Origin: UTCHB3 sp964431385
Lineage (GTDB): Bacteria; Bacteroidota; Ignavibacteria; Ignavibacteriales; Ignavibacteriaceae
Length of the DNA stretch: 64,000 nt
Direction: 5' to 3'
Assembly: GCA_964431385.1 (NCBI GenBank)
Contig: CAYSJM010000007.1
Coordinates: forward strand, 1-64,000
Made by a program: the position numbers and the translations under genes. The notes beneath the pieces are model-generated. The model was not told the origin of the DNA, did not search any database, and worked only from the letters and a program-made list of their open reading frames with translations. Shown piece after piece: positions 17,151 through 26,053 of the stretch (the stretch's first letter is position 1; every line of letters starts with the position of its first letter).

Positions 17151-18224
17151 ATGCAAGGATTTGAGCTTTCAGCAAGAGAGAAAAGCATCCTTCGACATAT
17201 CGTAAATCAGTTCATTCTGACAGCTTCGCCTGTTGGCAGCCGAAATATATCCAAAAGATACGATATCGGCTTGTCACCGGCAACAGTAAGGAATATTATG
17301 GCTGATTTGGAAGATTCAGGCTATATTAACCATCCTCATACTTCTGCAGGAAGAGTGCCTACCGATAAAGGATACAGGTTATATGTAGATTCTTTGATGG
17401 ATGCTCCGCGTCTTGATGATACAATTCGCGACTCCATCACATCCGAGATCAAAAAGAATCTGATAAATACCGAAGATATATACAACATTGCTACAAAAAT
17501 TCTCGGCAGAATTACAGATCAACTCGCTTGTGTTATCTATCCAAAAATTGAAACGGGTGTACTTAGCCGCATTCAGATAGTGTATCTGGCTTCCAATAAA
17601 ATACTGGTTGTAATAAGCATTGTTTCAGGACTTGTAAAAACAATCACGCTTGAGTTGACAACTCCAATAGAGGAAAAACAGATAGAGGATGTTCAGCGAC
17701 TCTTGAACGAAAAACTCGCCGGATTACGATTAAAAGATATTAAAACATCGTTAGCCGAGAGGCTCAAAGATTCTGAAATTAATGGAAATCCCATCATTTC
17801 TTTACTTTATGATTCTGCGGATAAAATCTTTAACGATTTTAAAACTGATGATAAAGTGATGATATCGGGAGCACGAAACCTGCTTAAACATCCTGAATTT
17901 GAAGACCCCGTAAAGTTCGAAAATATCGTTGAACTGATGGAAGAGAAGGATATTATTATTCACATTTTCGAAAACAGCTCGGGTATTTTTCTTGAAAGCA
18001 CCAGTTCCGTAAATGGTGTGAATATTATGATTGGCAGAGAATTGCCATACAACCAGACTGAAGATTACAGTTTTGTTATGAAAGAGTATAAAGTTGGCGA
18101 TAACACAGGTGCAATGGGAATAATTGGTCCTAAAAGGATGGATTATGCAAGAATTATAGCCATAGTGGATTTCACAGCAGGACTGCTCTCTGAGCTGCTC
18201 TCGGGGAACCAAAACAATATTTAA
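17151..18224 (+). CDS. hrcA: Heat-inducible transcription repressor HrcA
   Basis: The 357-residue protein begins with a winged-helix DNA-binding domain (LSAREKSILRHIVNQFI, SPATVRNIMADLEDSGYI, HPHTSAGRVPTDKGYR). The rest is the GAF-like dimerisation domain with an inserted domain. The end MGIIGPKRMDYARIIAIVDF is typical. HrcA represses class I heat-shock operons by binding CIRCE and is activated by GroEL. No CIRCE was found directly upstream, so self-regulation of this operon is uncertain. It heads hrcA-grpE-dnaJ. Confidence 0.96.
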   Translation: MQGFELSAREKSILRHIVNQFILTASPVGSRNISKRYDIGLSPATVRNIMADLEDSGYINHPHTSAGRVPTDKGYRLYVDSLMDAPRLDDTIRDSITSEIKKNLINTEDIYNIATKILGRITDQLACVIYPKIETGVLSRIQIVYLASNKILVVISIVSGLVKTITLELTTPIEEKQIEDVQRLLNEKLAGLRLKDIKTSLAERLKDSEINGNPIISLLYDSADKIFNDFKTDDKVMISGARNLLKHPEFEDPVKFENIVELMEEKDIIIHIFENSSGIFLESTSSVNGVNIMIGRELPYNQTEDYSFVMKEYKVGDNTGAMGIIGPKRMDYARIIAIVDFTAGLLSELLSGNQNNI

Positions 18225-18290
18225 ATTATTATCTAATTAAATGAGTTAACCTTTTTTTGAGGAATTAAACTTTTATAAGGAGAAAAAATC

Positions 18291-18950
18291 ATGGCATTTG
18301 GAAAGAAAAAAGAGAATAAAACCGAAAATATGAATCCAGTTGAAAACCCTGAAAATGAGACCGTGGAGACTAACCAGGAATCTCAGACGACAAATGATGC
18401 AGGCACTGCCGACATTATAAATGATCTTGTAGCACAAATTTCGAGCCTCAATTCCGAAGTGGAAAAACAAAAAACGGAAATTGAGAACTTAAGAGACATC
18501 TTACAGAGGAGGGTTGCCGAAATCGACAATATAAAACGCCGTCACCGTGAAGAATCAGCAAAAACCTGGACAGATGCTGAGGGCAATTTGATAGCGACAC
18601 TTCTGCCCGTTATGGACAATTTCGATAGAGCTGCAGAATTTGCACCCAAAACAGAGGACAAAGAGAAGGTTATTCAGGGCTTTATCCTTATTCACGATGC
18701 ATTAGTAAAAACTCTCGAGCAAAAAGGTCTGAAACAGATCCAGGCAAAAGGAGAACCGTTCGACTACAACCTGCACAATGCAATCGGAAAACTCGCAAAC
18801 GCATCTGTGGAGCCCGATACAGTGCTCGAAGTAGTAACTCCCGGTTATATTTATAAAGAGACTATTATACGCCATAGTGATGTAATTATTAGCGAAATGC
18901 CCGAAGCTCCAGCAGAGGAAACAACAACAGATGAGGAAAAAGAAAAGTAA
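18291..18950 (+). CDS. grpE: Nucleotide exchange factor GrpE
   Basis: A 219-residue protein. The N-terminal 40 residues are acidic and disordered. A long coiled coil follows (about residues 45-95), with RRVAEIDNIKRRHREE, and then the beta-wing domain with GYIYKETIIRHSDVIIS. It releases ADP from DnaK during the chaperone cycle. The ATG is preceded by an optimal AAGGAG. It sits 3 nt before dnaJ. No dnaK is in the window. Confidence 0.96.
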   Translation: MAFGKKKENKTENMNPVENPENETVETNQESQTTNDAGTADIINDLVAQISSLNSEVEKQKTEIENLRDILQRRVAEIDNIKRRHREESAKTWTDAEGNLIATLLPVMDNFDRAAEFAPKTEDKEKVIQGFILIHDALVKTLEQKGLKQIQAKGEPFDYNLHNAIGKLANASVEPDTVLEVVTPGYIYKETIIRHSDVIISEMPEAPAEETTTDEEKEK

Positions 18951-18953
18951 AAT

Positions 18954-20108
18954 ATGAGCAAAAGAGATTATTATGAGGTGCTTGGAGTAGCCAAGAATGC
19001 TTCAAAGGATGATATAAAATCAGCTTACAGAAAAATCGCTATGCAGTTTCATCCCGACAGGAACCCCGACAACAAAGAAGCTGAAGAAAAATTTAAGGAA
19101 GCCGCCGAAGCATACGAAGTACTAAGCGACGAAGAAAAACGGGCTAAATATGACAGATTTGGTCATCAGGCTTTTGGAGCCGGAGGTGGTCAGCAAGGTT
19201 TTACTGACATCAATGACATTTTCTCTCATTTTTCTGATGTTTTTGGTGGTGGCGGATCCATTTTTGACGACTTTTTTGGTGGCGGAAGAAGGGGTTCCGG
19301 TGGTGGAAAACGAAGAAGCTCAGGGACACCGGGAAGTGATCTTAGAGTTACGCTGAAATTAAAACTCGAAGAGATTGCCACCGGCACAACAAAAACCATA
19401 AAAATAAACAAATTTGTGAAGTGCGACTCCTGCACCGGAAGTGGTTCAGAAGGTGGTGCCAGCAAAAAGACATGCCCTGCATGTAACGGTTCCGGTGAAA
19501 TCAGAAATGTATCCCGCTCAGTTTTTGGACAATTTGTTAACATTCAGCCTTGTGCCAACTGTAACGGCGAAGGAAGTGTAATAGATAAACCATGCAAGAA
19601 ATGTCATGGTGATGGAAGAGTGAAAACAGAGGTGACCGAAACCATTGAGGTGCCTGCAGGTGTAAGTGATGAAATGCAGTTAAGTCTCAGAGGAAGAGGT
19701 AATGCAGGTCTTAGGGGCGGACCAAACGGCGATTTGCTCGTGGGCTTTCAAGAGATTGAACATGAGTACTTCAAAAGAGACGGTTCAGATGTAATTTATC
19801 AACTATTTATCAGTTTCCCTCAAGCAGTATTTGGTGATGAGGTTGAGATACCAACACTGACAGGCAAAGTTAAACTCTCCATCGATGCAGGAACGAGTGC
19901 AGGAAAAATTTTGCGAATGGGTGGAAAAGGTTTACCAAATGTGAACGACCGAAGCCATAGAAAAGGTGACCAGCTTGTTCAGGTGAATATTATTGTTCCC
20001 AAGAAAGTGAACGGTCGAGAAAAAGAGTTATTAAAAGAATTGCAGCAACAACCGAATATCTCCGGTTCTGAAAGTAAAGACGGTTTCTTCAAGAAATTCG
20101 GATTGTAG
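18954..20108 (+). CDS. dnaJ: Chaperone DnaJ
   Basis: A 384-residue type I J-protein. The J domain (residues about 4-68) has the HPD motif in QFHPDRNPDN. A Gly/Phe-rich linker (about 75-125) follows. The zinc-finger domain has four CxxCxGxG units: CDSCTGSG, CPACNGSG, CANCNGEG and CKKCHGDG. Two C-terminal beta domains bind substrate. It delivers unfolded proteins to DnaK and stimulates its ATPase. It lies directly after grpE. Confidence 0.97.
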   Translation: MSKRDYYEVLGVAKNASKDDIKSAYRKIAMQFHPDRNPDNKEAEEKFKEAAEAYEVLSDEEKRAKYDRFGHQAFGAGGGQQGFTDINDIFSHFSDVFGGGGSIFDDFFGGGRRGSGGGKRRSSGTPGSDLRVTLKLKLEEIATGTTKTIKINKFVKCDSCTGSGSEGGASKKTCPACNGSGEIRNVSRSVFGQFVNIQPCANCNGEGSVIDKPCKKCHGDGRVKTEVTETIEVPAGVSDEMQLSLRGRGNAGLRGGPNGDLLVGFQEIEHEYFKRDGSDVIYQLFISFPQAVFGDEVEIPTLTGKVKLSIDAGTSAGKILRMGGKGLPNVNDRSHRKGDQLVQVNIIVPKKVNGREKELLKELQQQPNISGSESKDGFFKKFGL

Positions 20109-20116
20109 AATTCACA

Positions 20117-20584
20117 TTGAAAAATTTGATAGAGCGGCTCTCGATCAAGTCGGGTTTAACAAAAATTGAGGTTTCAGCCCTGATTTTTGTTATAATTGCG
20201 ATTTCGACGGGGGCTCTAATTCAAATTTTTAGATCTGATTCCAAATCGGTAATTCCCGGACCAAAAGAAAAATCTTCCTCCCAGCTTTTGAAAGAAGAAA
20301 CTCAAAAAGTTGAAAAAGAAAAGGGTAAAAGCGGGAAGAAAACAAAAAATGGTTCGAAGAAAAAGACTCCCCCGGCATCTCCAATAAATATTAATTCTGC
20401 AAGTGCTGAAGAGCTGATGACACTTCCGGGAATTGGCAAAAAAACCGCTTCCCTGATTGTTGAGATGAGAGATAAGCTCAAAAAAGAATTGGGAAGAGGT
20501 TTTAGTTCCATTGAAGAAATTAAGCTGGTGAGGGGAATTGGGGAGAATAAATTTGAACAAATTAAGTCTTATTTGACTCTCTAA
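20117..20584 (+). CDS. Membrane-anchored helix-hairpin-helix protein (ComEA-like)
   Basis: The 155-residue protein has one N-terminal transmembrane helix (about residues 19-37), a Lys/Ser-rich linker and a double helix-hairpin-helix domain. That domain holds ININSASAEELMTLPGIGKK and a second hairpin with LVRGIGENKFEQI. The layout matches ComEA-type DNA receptors used in natural transformation, though many anchored HhH proteins have unknown roles. The start is a TTG at 20117, 8 nt after dnaJ. The TAATG at its end starts the next gene. Confidence 0.75.
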   Translation: MKNLIERLSIKSGLTKIEVSALIFVIIAISTGALIQIFRSDSKSVIPGPKEKSSSQLLKEETQKVEKEKGKSGKKTKNGSKKKTPPASPININSASAEELMTLPGIGKKTASLIVEMRDKLKKELGRGFSSIEEIKLVRGIGENKFEQIKSYLTL

Positions 20585-21141
20585 TGCAAAAAGTAAAAGA
20601 TTTTTACAGAACTTACCGATCATTTATAAATCCCGGATTGATAATTCTCCTCGCACTGTTTTTATTCAAAGTGGCATATTTTGATCCGCTAAATATTTCT
20701 GAATTGGAAGCAAATTATAAAAAGGAAGCACGAAATCGTTTGCACAATTTGAGAACAGCACAAAGAGCCTATGTTGAGAAAAACGGTCGATTTTCAGGTG
20801 ATATTGATGAGCTTGTGAGGTTTGTAAAGTCCGCTGAAGCGGGAATAATCCTCGGAAAGATAAGTGGATTGGATTCCGTTTTATTCAGCTTTAGAACAGA
20901 TGAGGAAGGGATGCTTTTTGCGGATAGTCTAAAATATTCAACAAAGATGCACATCCCATTCACAATCTTGCTCGATTCATCCAGGGTTATCGATTCCGTT
21001 TTTTCGGAAAAAGGGAAATTTATAAGAGTTGATACAACAGTGACTCGGGGAACAAGATTTAAGATAGTTGATCCGTCGGGTTATGGAAGCATCGGCAATC
21101 TCTATTTTGATGCACTTAAATATTCAGCTTCGTGGGAATGA
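20584..21141 (+). CDS. Unknown membrane-anchored protein
   Basis: A 185-residue protein with one N-terminal transmembrane helix (about residues 17-32) and an extracytoplasmic domain. Helical region RLHNLRTAQRAYVEKNGRFS recalls the conserved N-terminal helix of pseudopilin-like minor proteins, but a prepilin cleavage motif is not evident. Start and upstream stop share TAATG, so translation is coupled to the HhH gene. A role with the HhH protein in DNA uptake or secretion is possible but unproven. Confidence 0.65.
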   Translation: MQKVKDFYRTYRSFINPGLIILLALFLFKVAYFDPLNISELEANYKKEARNRLHNLRTAQRAYVEKNGRFSGDIDELVRFVKSAEAGIILGKISGLDSVLFSFRTDEEGMLFADSLKYSTKMHIPFTILLDSSRVIDSVFSEKGKFIRVDTTVTRGTRFKIVDPSGYGSIGNLYFDALKYSASWE

Positions 21142-21142
21142 T

Positions 21143-22009
21143 ATGAACCGGATACTGCTCGAAATTAAATTTGATTCAATCTCTATTAAAAATGTTAATC
21201 CAAGAGAAGAATCGGTTGATAAAATATCACTGAACTACTCGATCCTTGAGGGAACAACAATAAAAAGGATTAACCGGGAGAATGCGACACGATTAAAAGA
21301 TGATCTCTACTACTCCATTGGAAAAGACAATCTGATGGATTCCACTATTTATCTAATCTTTCCACAATCGATGTTTCATACATTTTCGCTCCCGTCGAAG
21401 CCCGGACTTTCCAGGTTGCAACAGTATAATGAATATAAATTTGAAGTGAAATTGATATTCCCCTATCTTACAGACGATTCATTTTCGCTGGATATTCAAC
21501 CTCTTCATTCAACGGGCTTCAGCTCGCCTGCTTATGAGTTGATTACCCTGATTGATAATTCGATACTCTCTTTTGCTTCAGAAGTGAAAACACACCTGAA
21601 AGCACCAAAAATTAAAGTTATAGTCCCCTTCTTATCTCTTAAACAGTTTGTGAAAAAGAATTTTCCGGAAGACCAGTCATCCATTTTGCTGCACATCTCC
21701 GGGAATAATATAATTCTTTCTTCCATAAAAGGGCGGGCTATTACTTCAGTTTACTCTACGAATTTTATTGATGTACCTTCAATTCCCGATATTATCGACT
21801 CATTTCTGTTGAATAATTCTTCCGGAAGGATTGATAAAGATACAGTTCATGTGGTTTATTTTAGTTTGGAGGACTACATGATTGGTCTTAGTTCACTCGT
21901 TGAAAAATGGATGAACATTAAGACAAAAGAGGATTTGCTCGGGTATCAACTTGGGAAGATAAGCAAAATACCCCCTGACCTGTTAGCCGAGATCAGAAAT
22001 GAGGCTTAG
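21143..22009 (+). CDS. DUF3822 family protein
   Basis: The start at ATG 21143 gives 288 residues; an in-frame upstream ATG at 21068 would lie inside the preceding gene and is less likely. The protein resembles DUF3822, a family seen in Bacteroidota next to rsmD with a predicted actin-like ATPase fold. Supporting blocks are YLIFPQSMFHTFSLP and a central region of alternating beta strands. The function is unknown. It overlaps rsmD by 11 nt. Confidence 0.7.
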   Translation: MNRILLEIKFDSISIKNVNPREESVDKISLNYSILEGTTIKRINRENATRLKDDLYYSIGKDNLMDSTIYLIFPQSMFHTFSLPSKPGLSRLQQYNEYKFEVKLIFPYLTDDSFSLDIQPLHSTGFSSPAYELITLIDNSILSFASEVKTHLKAPKIKVIVPFLSLKQFVKKNFPEDQSSILLHISGNNIILSSIKGRAITSVYSTNFIDVPSIPDIIDSFLLNNSSGRIDKDTVHVVYFSLEDYMIGLSSLVEKWMNIKTKEDLLGYQLGKISKIPPDLLAEIRNEA

Positions 22010-22577
22010 AATCATCTCCGGTGAATTGGGTGGCAGGTTTGTAAAAACGCCTGACTCTAAATATACCAGACCCACTACTGATAAAGTAAAACAATCGATA
22101 TTTAACTATCTTTCGAATTTTTACGATTTTCAAGACTCAGTTGTCGCCGATATTTATTCAGGTTCAGGGTCATTGGGCTTTGAAATGTTAAGCAGGGGTG
22201 CAAAAGAAGTTCATTTTGTCGAAAAAAATTTCCCGGTTGTGAAGGTTCTTTCAGAGAATATTGCCTCTCTTGGAGTAGAAAAATCAGTAAAACTTCATAA
22301 GATGAGTGCTGTTACTTTTAGCTCTAATATCAACATCAAATTTGATATAATTATGGCAGACCCTCCGTTTTTTAACTATGATATCCATCAAGTGGTAAAG
22401 AACATTCTTCGTCGGGGTTTGTTAAATGAGGGAGGTATTTTTCTTTTGGAGAGGTCTATACAGACATTGGAAAAAGACAGTGAAGCTTTTGGAATTACTC
22501 CATTTAAACGCCTTGGTGATACCTGTCTGTATAGCTTTGAGACTGCTTCAGAAGAAAAAACCGAAGCTGAAAACTAA
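21999..22577 (+). CDS. rsmD: 16S rRNA (guanine966-N2)-methyltransferase RsmD
   Basis: A 192-residue SAM-dependent methyltransferase. The N-terminus MRLRIISGELGGR and RPTTDKVKQSIFNYL are diagnostic. SAM-binding DIYSGSGSLGFEMLSRGA and the catalytic IIMADPPFF (DPPF form of the NPPY-type motif) follow. It methylates G966 of 16S rRNA during 30S assembly. It overlaps the DUF3822 gene and the convergent pabA-like gene by 11 and 4 nt. Confidence 0.95.
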   Translation: MRLRIISGELGGRFVKTPDSKYTRPTTDKVKQSIFNYLSNFYDFQDSVVADIYSGSGSLGFEMLSRGAKEVHFVEKNFPVVKVLSENIASLGVEKSVKLHKMSAVTFSSNINIKFDIIMADPPFFNYDIHQVVKNILRRGLLNEGGIFLLERSIQTLEKDSEAFGITPFKRLGDTCLYSFETASEEKTEAEN

Positions 22578-23158
22578 ATCGACTTCAGCCAATTATTTAT
22601 CATCTCTTGTCCAAACCTGGTTTCAATTGAGTCAGGATGAAACTGCACCCCTTCGATTTTAAGCTTATTGTGTCTCAAACCCATAATCTCACCATCTTTC
22701 GTTCTTGAAGTTACTACAAGTTCAGAATTATCATCCGGTTCAGAAACCGCAAGAGAATGATATCGAACTACGCTCACTTTTTTAGGAATGCCTGAAAAGA
22801 TACCTTTGCCATCCATTGAAATTTTATGGATTTTCCCGTGGCACAGTTCTTTTGCTTGAATAACCTTTAGCCCAAAATGCTCACCTATAGCTTGATGTCC
22901 GAGGCAAACACCGAGTATGGGCAACACTTCCTTAAATCTCTCGAGCATTTTTAATAAAAAACCCGAAGTCGCCGGAATTCCGGGACCCGGCGATAAAACC
23001 ACCCCATCGTACCGTGATGGTTTTATCCTCTCCCAAGTCTCGTCATCGTTGTAGATTAAATTTACTTTTGCATTTCCTTGTCTCAGAAGTGCAACAAGAT
23101 TCCAGGTAAAAGAGTCATAATTATCGATTATGAGGATATTTTTACTTGAAAGGCTCAT
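22574..23158 (-). CDS. pabA: Glutamine amidotransferase, PabA/TrpG type
   Basis: A 194-residue class I glutamine amidotransferase. The conserved blocks are IDNYDSFTWNL, VVLSPGPGIP, the nucleophile elbow LGVCLGHQAIGEHFG (catalytic Cys) and the VQFHPDSIET block (catalytic His). It supplies ammonia to aminodeoxychorismate or anthranilate synthase. Neither pabB nor trpE is adjacent, so the choice between folate and tryptophan pathways cannot be made from the window; a dual-purpose subunit is common. It overlaps the upstream TPR gene by 17 nt. Confidence 0.88.
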   Translation of the reverse strand: MSLSSKNILIIDNYDSFTWNLVALLRQGNAKVNLIYNDDETWERIKPSRYDGVVLSPGPGIPATSGFLLKMLERFKEVLPILGVCLGHQAIGEHFGLKVIQAKELCHGKIHKISMDGKGIFSGIPKKVSVVRYHSLAVSEPDDNSELVVTSRTKDGEIMGLRHNKLKIEGVQFHPDSIETRFGQEMINNWLKSI

Positions 23159-24275
23159 TCAGGTACGACTTTGCCATTTTGTGAGATGAATTATATTCAT
23201 TCAGTTTAAGGATTTCATTATAACATTTTATAGCTTCGGCTCTTTCACCCGTTTTGTCGTGCATCATTCCCTGATAGAGAAGAGCATTCACGAAATAACC
23301 TGATGCTTCCTTTTTTTCGATCTTTCTTGAGAGTTCAACCGATTCTTTGAAGTAAACTTTTGAAGAATCCCATTGGCTAATGGCTTTATAGTAGAACCCA
23401 AGATAGTAAGAAGTTTCCCTTCGCAATTTTTGGTTGTAACCAAATTTACCTTCTTTGCATCCGGCGTAAAGTTTATTATAAATTTCCTGAATCAGAGGAT
23501 AATCCCCTCTCATTACTGCGGCTCTTCCTCTCCATTTCAAAAACACAGGATTTTCAGGGAATGCATCTGTTAACATTTTAGCATATTTTTCAGAAGTGGG
23601 AGCATCTTTTTCAAATTCCTGATATAGTGTCATGAGGAAATATTGAGCTTCATACTTTGCATAACGCCCTTTTTCAGCAACTCTTTGTAAATCTTTAATC
23701 CCCTGCTGCTTGTCGCCCGCGGGGAAAAAGATCAATAGTGGTTTTACTGCGGGATATTCATCGGGAATTACCGAAATGTAGTAAGAGTAGATACCTGTTC
23801 CAAGAAGAACATCTGCATTTTTTGGTTGCAATTTTAGAACCTTATTAACAATCGGAAGTGCTTCTCTTCCATCATCGGCAGCTTTTAACCAACTCTCGCG
23901 TAAAGCACGGAGCCTGCCACGATAGCCAATCGCCCCTGCTTTAAAGAAGAGGGCATCGATATTGTTTTCATCTTTGTCGAGAATTTCTTCACACACAAAG
24001 ATGATATCATCGAGTTTTTTGTAAAAAAGGTCATCTTTCGATTCATCGTCGAGGTCGACCAATATTTTCCACCAGTCGATCATTGCAAGATAAAAAAGAC
24101 CGGCGGGTGATTTGGGATTTTCCCTCAGGAGTGACCTGAATTTAGTTTCAGCAGCCGAAAAATTAAAGGAATACACATCCTTTATTCCCTCATCGATGAC
24201 TGAATTGTAGGTTTGCGAAAATGTTTGTGAGGAAAATAACAGGAGTAACAGGTGTAAAATGAGATATTTTTTCAT
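23142..24275 (-). CDS. Exported TPR-repeat protein
   Basis: The 377-residue protein has a signal peptide (MKKYLILHLLLLLFSSQTFS) and then several tetratricopeptide-like helical pairs. Examples are FSAAETKFRSLLRENPKSPA, an EILDKDENNIDALFFKAGA region and the C-terminal GERAEAIKCYNEILKLNEYN. There is no lipobox. TPR proteins act as protein-interaction scaffolds in the periplasm; the partner is unknown. Overlap with pabA suggests co-transcription but not a shared function. Confidence 0.8.
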   Translation of the reverse strand: MKKYLILHLLLLLFSSQTFSQTYNSVIDEGIKDVYSFNFSAAETKFRSLLRENPKSPAGLFYLAMIDWWKILVDLDDESKDDLFYKKLDDIIFVCEEILDKDENNIDALFFKAGAIGYRGRLRALRESWLKAADDGREALPIVNKVLKLQPKNADVLLGTGIYSYYISVIPDEYPAVKPLLIFFPAGDKQQGIKDLQRVAEKGRYAKYEAQYFLMTLYQEFEKDAPTSEKYAKMLTDAFPENPVFLKWRGRAAVMRGDYPLIQEIYNKLYAGCKEGKFGYNQKLRRETSYYLGFYYKAISQWDSSKVYFKESVELSRKIEKKEASGYFVNALLYQGMMHDKTGERAEAIKCYNEILKLNEYNSSHKMAKSYLNEPFK

Positions 24276-24355
24276 TGTTCAACTTATTTTTAATTCGTTA
24301 CCAAATTATACAAATAGATTGTGAAAGAAGTTTCATAAAATTTTAGAAATGAAAA

Positions 24356-24379
24356 AGGCTGCCTCAGATGAAACAGCCT
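24356..24379 (-). terminator. Intrinsic terminator after glyS
   Basis: AGGCTG (24356-24361) pairs with CAGCCT (24374-24379). On the minus strand it is followed by a U run (24352-24356). It belongs to the recurrent AGGCTG...CAGCCT hairpin set in this window. Confidence 0.75.
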
Positions 24380-24403
24380 AAAAATTTTATATCTATAATC
24401 TAA

Positions 24404-25891
24404 TTAGACAAATTTGGTTGCAAGATATTCTGAAAGTTTTGAAGAATCGATTCTGATTTGTTCCATACTGTCTCTTTCTCTTACGGTAACACTGTTATCT
24501 TCGAGAGTTTGAGTATCCACAGTGATTGCATACGGAGTTCCAATCTCATCCATTCTTCTATATCTTCTACCGATAGCAGCTTTGTCATCATAGAAGATTT
24601 TGTATTTTGTTCTGAGATCTGCTTCAATATTTCTGGCAAATTCTGGCATGCCGTCTTTATTAACCAAAGGTAATATTGCAGCTTTTACAGGTGCAAGTTT
24701 TGGATGCAGATGGAGAACAGTTCTTATATCACCGCCCAAATCCTGTTCTTCATAAGCATCGATTAAAAATGCCATGAAAGATCTGCTTGCTCCGGCGGAA
24801 GTTTCGATAATGAAAGGTAAAAACTTCTCTTTTTGATCTTCATCATAATACTTGAGACCTTTTTTCGAAAACTGTTCGTGGCGTCCCAGATCAAAGTCTG
24901 TCCGGTTATGAATCCCCTCAATTTCACCCCATCCAAATGGAAACTGGTATTCGATATCAGTAGCCTCTTTTGCATAGTGAGCGAGTTTGTTCGCAGGATG
25001 ATCATGATAACGCAAATTCTCCGGTTTCATTCCGAGACCTTTGAACCAGTTTAATCTAACTTCTTTCCAATAGTCATAATATTTTTTGTCTTCAGAAGGT
25101 TTAACAAAATATTGCATTTCCATCTGCTCAAATTCTCTGGTTCTAAAGAGGAAGTAGCGGGTATTTATTTCATTTCTGAATGCTTTTCCTATCTGGGCAA
25201 TTCCAAAAGGTACCTTCTGTCTGGAAGCATTTTGGACATTTAGAAAATTGACAAATATTCCTTGTGCTGTTTCAGGGCGAAGATAGATAGCAGAACCGGT
25301 CTCTTCAACACTTCCGAGGAAAGTTTTGAACATGAGATTAAACTTGCGTGCAGATGTGAATGACCCTTTATTTCCACATGCAGGACAGTTCATTTCCTCG
25401 ATCAGTTTGGCGGAAAGATCTGTTTCAAATAGATCGACAATAAAGTCGTTAACTTCTTCTGTTTTTGTTTCGATCGATTTGATTGCATCTTCGATTTGTG
25501 TTTTAAGATCACCTTCTGAAACTGATGTCAATAATGCTTCAAGAAGTTTTATTTTCTTCTTTGTAGCAATTTGGTCGATCAAATAGTCAACTCTAAAACG
25601 GGCTTTGCACGATTTACAATCGATCATAGGATCTGTAAAATTTTCAACATGGCCGGATGCCACCCACACTTCCGGTGACATCAGGATGGATGCATCAAGA
25701 CCTTCGACATCGTCTCTGTAGGTCATGAACTTCCACCACTCATCTTTAAGATTACGGAGCATTTCACTTCCCAGTGGACCGTAATCATAACAACCGTTTA
25801 ATCCCCCATAAATTTCACTCGACTGATAAACAAATCCTTTTCGCTTAGCCAGGGAAATTATTTTCTCTAAAACATCGCTCTTGGTCTTCAT
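24404..25891 (-). CDS. glyS: Glycine--tRNA ligase, single-chain type
   Basis: The 495-residue class II synthetase is of the dimeric archaeal/eukaryotic type rather than the bacterial alpha2beta2 type. Motifs include KRKGFVYQSSEIYGGLNGCY, SGHVENFTDPM, the zinc-like CKSC and CPACGNKG pairs, RPETAQGIFVNF, and FRNEINTRYFLFRTREFEQ (motif 2). It ligates glycine to tRNA-Gly. It is monocistronic, with a terminator directly downstream. Confidence 0.95.
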   Translation of the reverse strand: MKTKSDVLEKIISLAKRKGFVYQSSEIYGGLNGCYDYGPLGSEMLRNLKDEWWKFMTYRDDVEGLDASILMSPEVWVASGHVENFTDPMIDCKSCKARFRVDYLIDQIATKKKIKLLEALLTSVSEGDLKTQIEDAIKSIETKTEEVNDFIVDLFETDLSAKLIEEMNCPACGNKGSFTSARKFNLMFKTFLGSVEETGSAIYLRPETAQGIFVNFLNVQNASRQKVPFGIAQIGKAFRNEINTRYFLFRTREFEQMEMQYFVKPSEDKKYYDYWKEVRLNWFKGLGMKPENLRYHDHPANKLAHYAKEATDIEYQFPFGWGEIEGIHNRTDFDLGRHEQFSKKGLKYYDEDQKEKFLPFIIETSAGASRSFMAFLIDAYEEQDLGGDIRTVLHLHPKLAPVKAAILPLVNKDGMPEFARNIEADLRTKYKIFYDDKAAIGRRYRRMDEIGTPYAITVDTQTLEDNSVTVRERDSMEQIRIDSSKLSEYLATKFV

Positions 25892-26053
25892 TAATTCTCG
25901 TTCTCCGGAATTATATTTTTTAAAAAATTCAATCTTTAAATATAACCATATAAGCGGAGTTGATACCGATATTATTATTCGGTTTAACCCCTTATTTTTA
26001 CTATTTTTGTAAGAATTTCTTTATACTTTTCACAAATCAAAGCAAAGAACCAC

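Noticed and set aside
22849..22866. TGGCAC...TTGC sigma-54-like match
   Set aside because: The GG-GC spacing is 12 nt where 10 is needed, and the site is inside the pabA-like gene in antisense.
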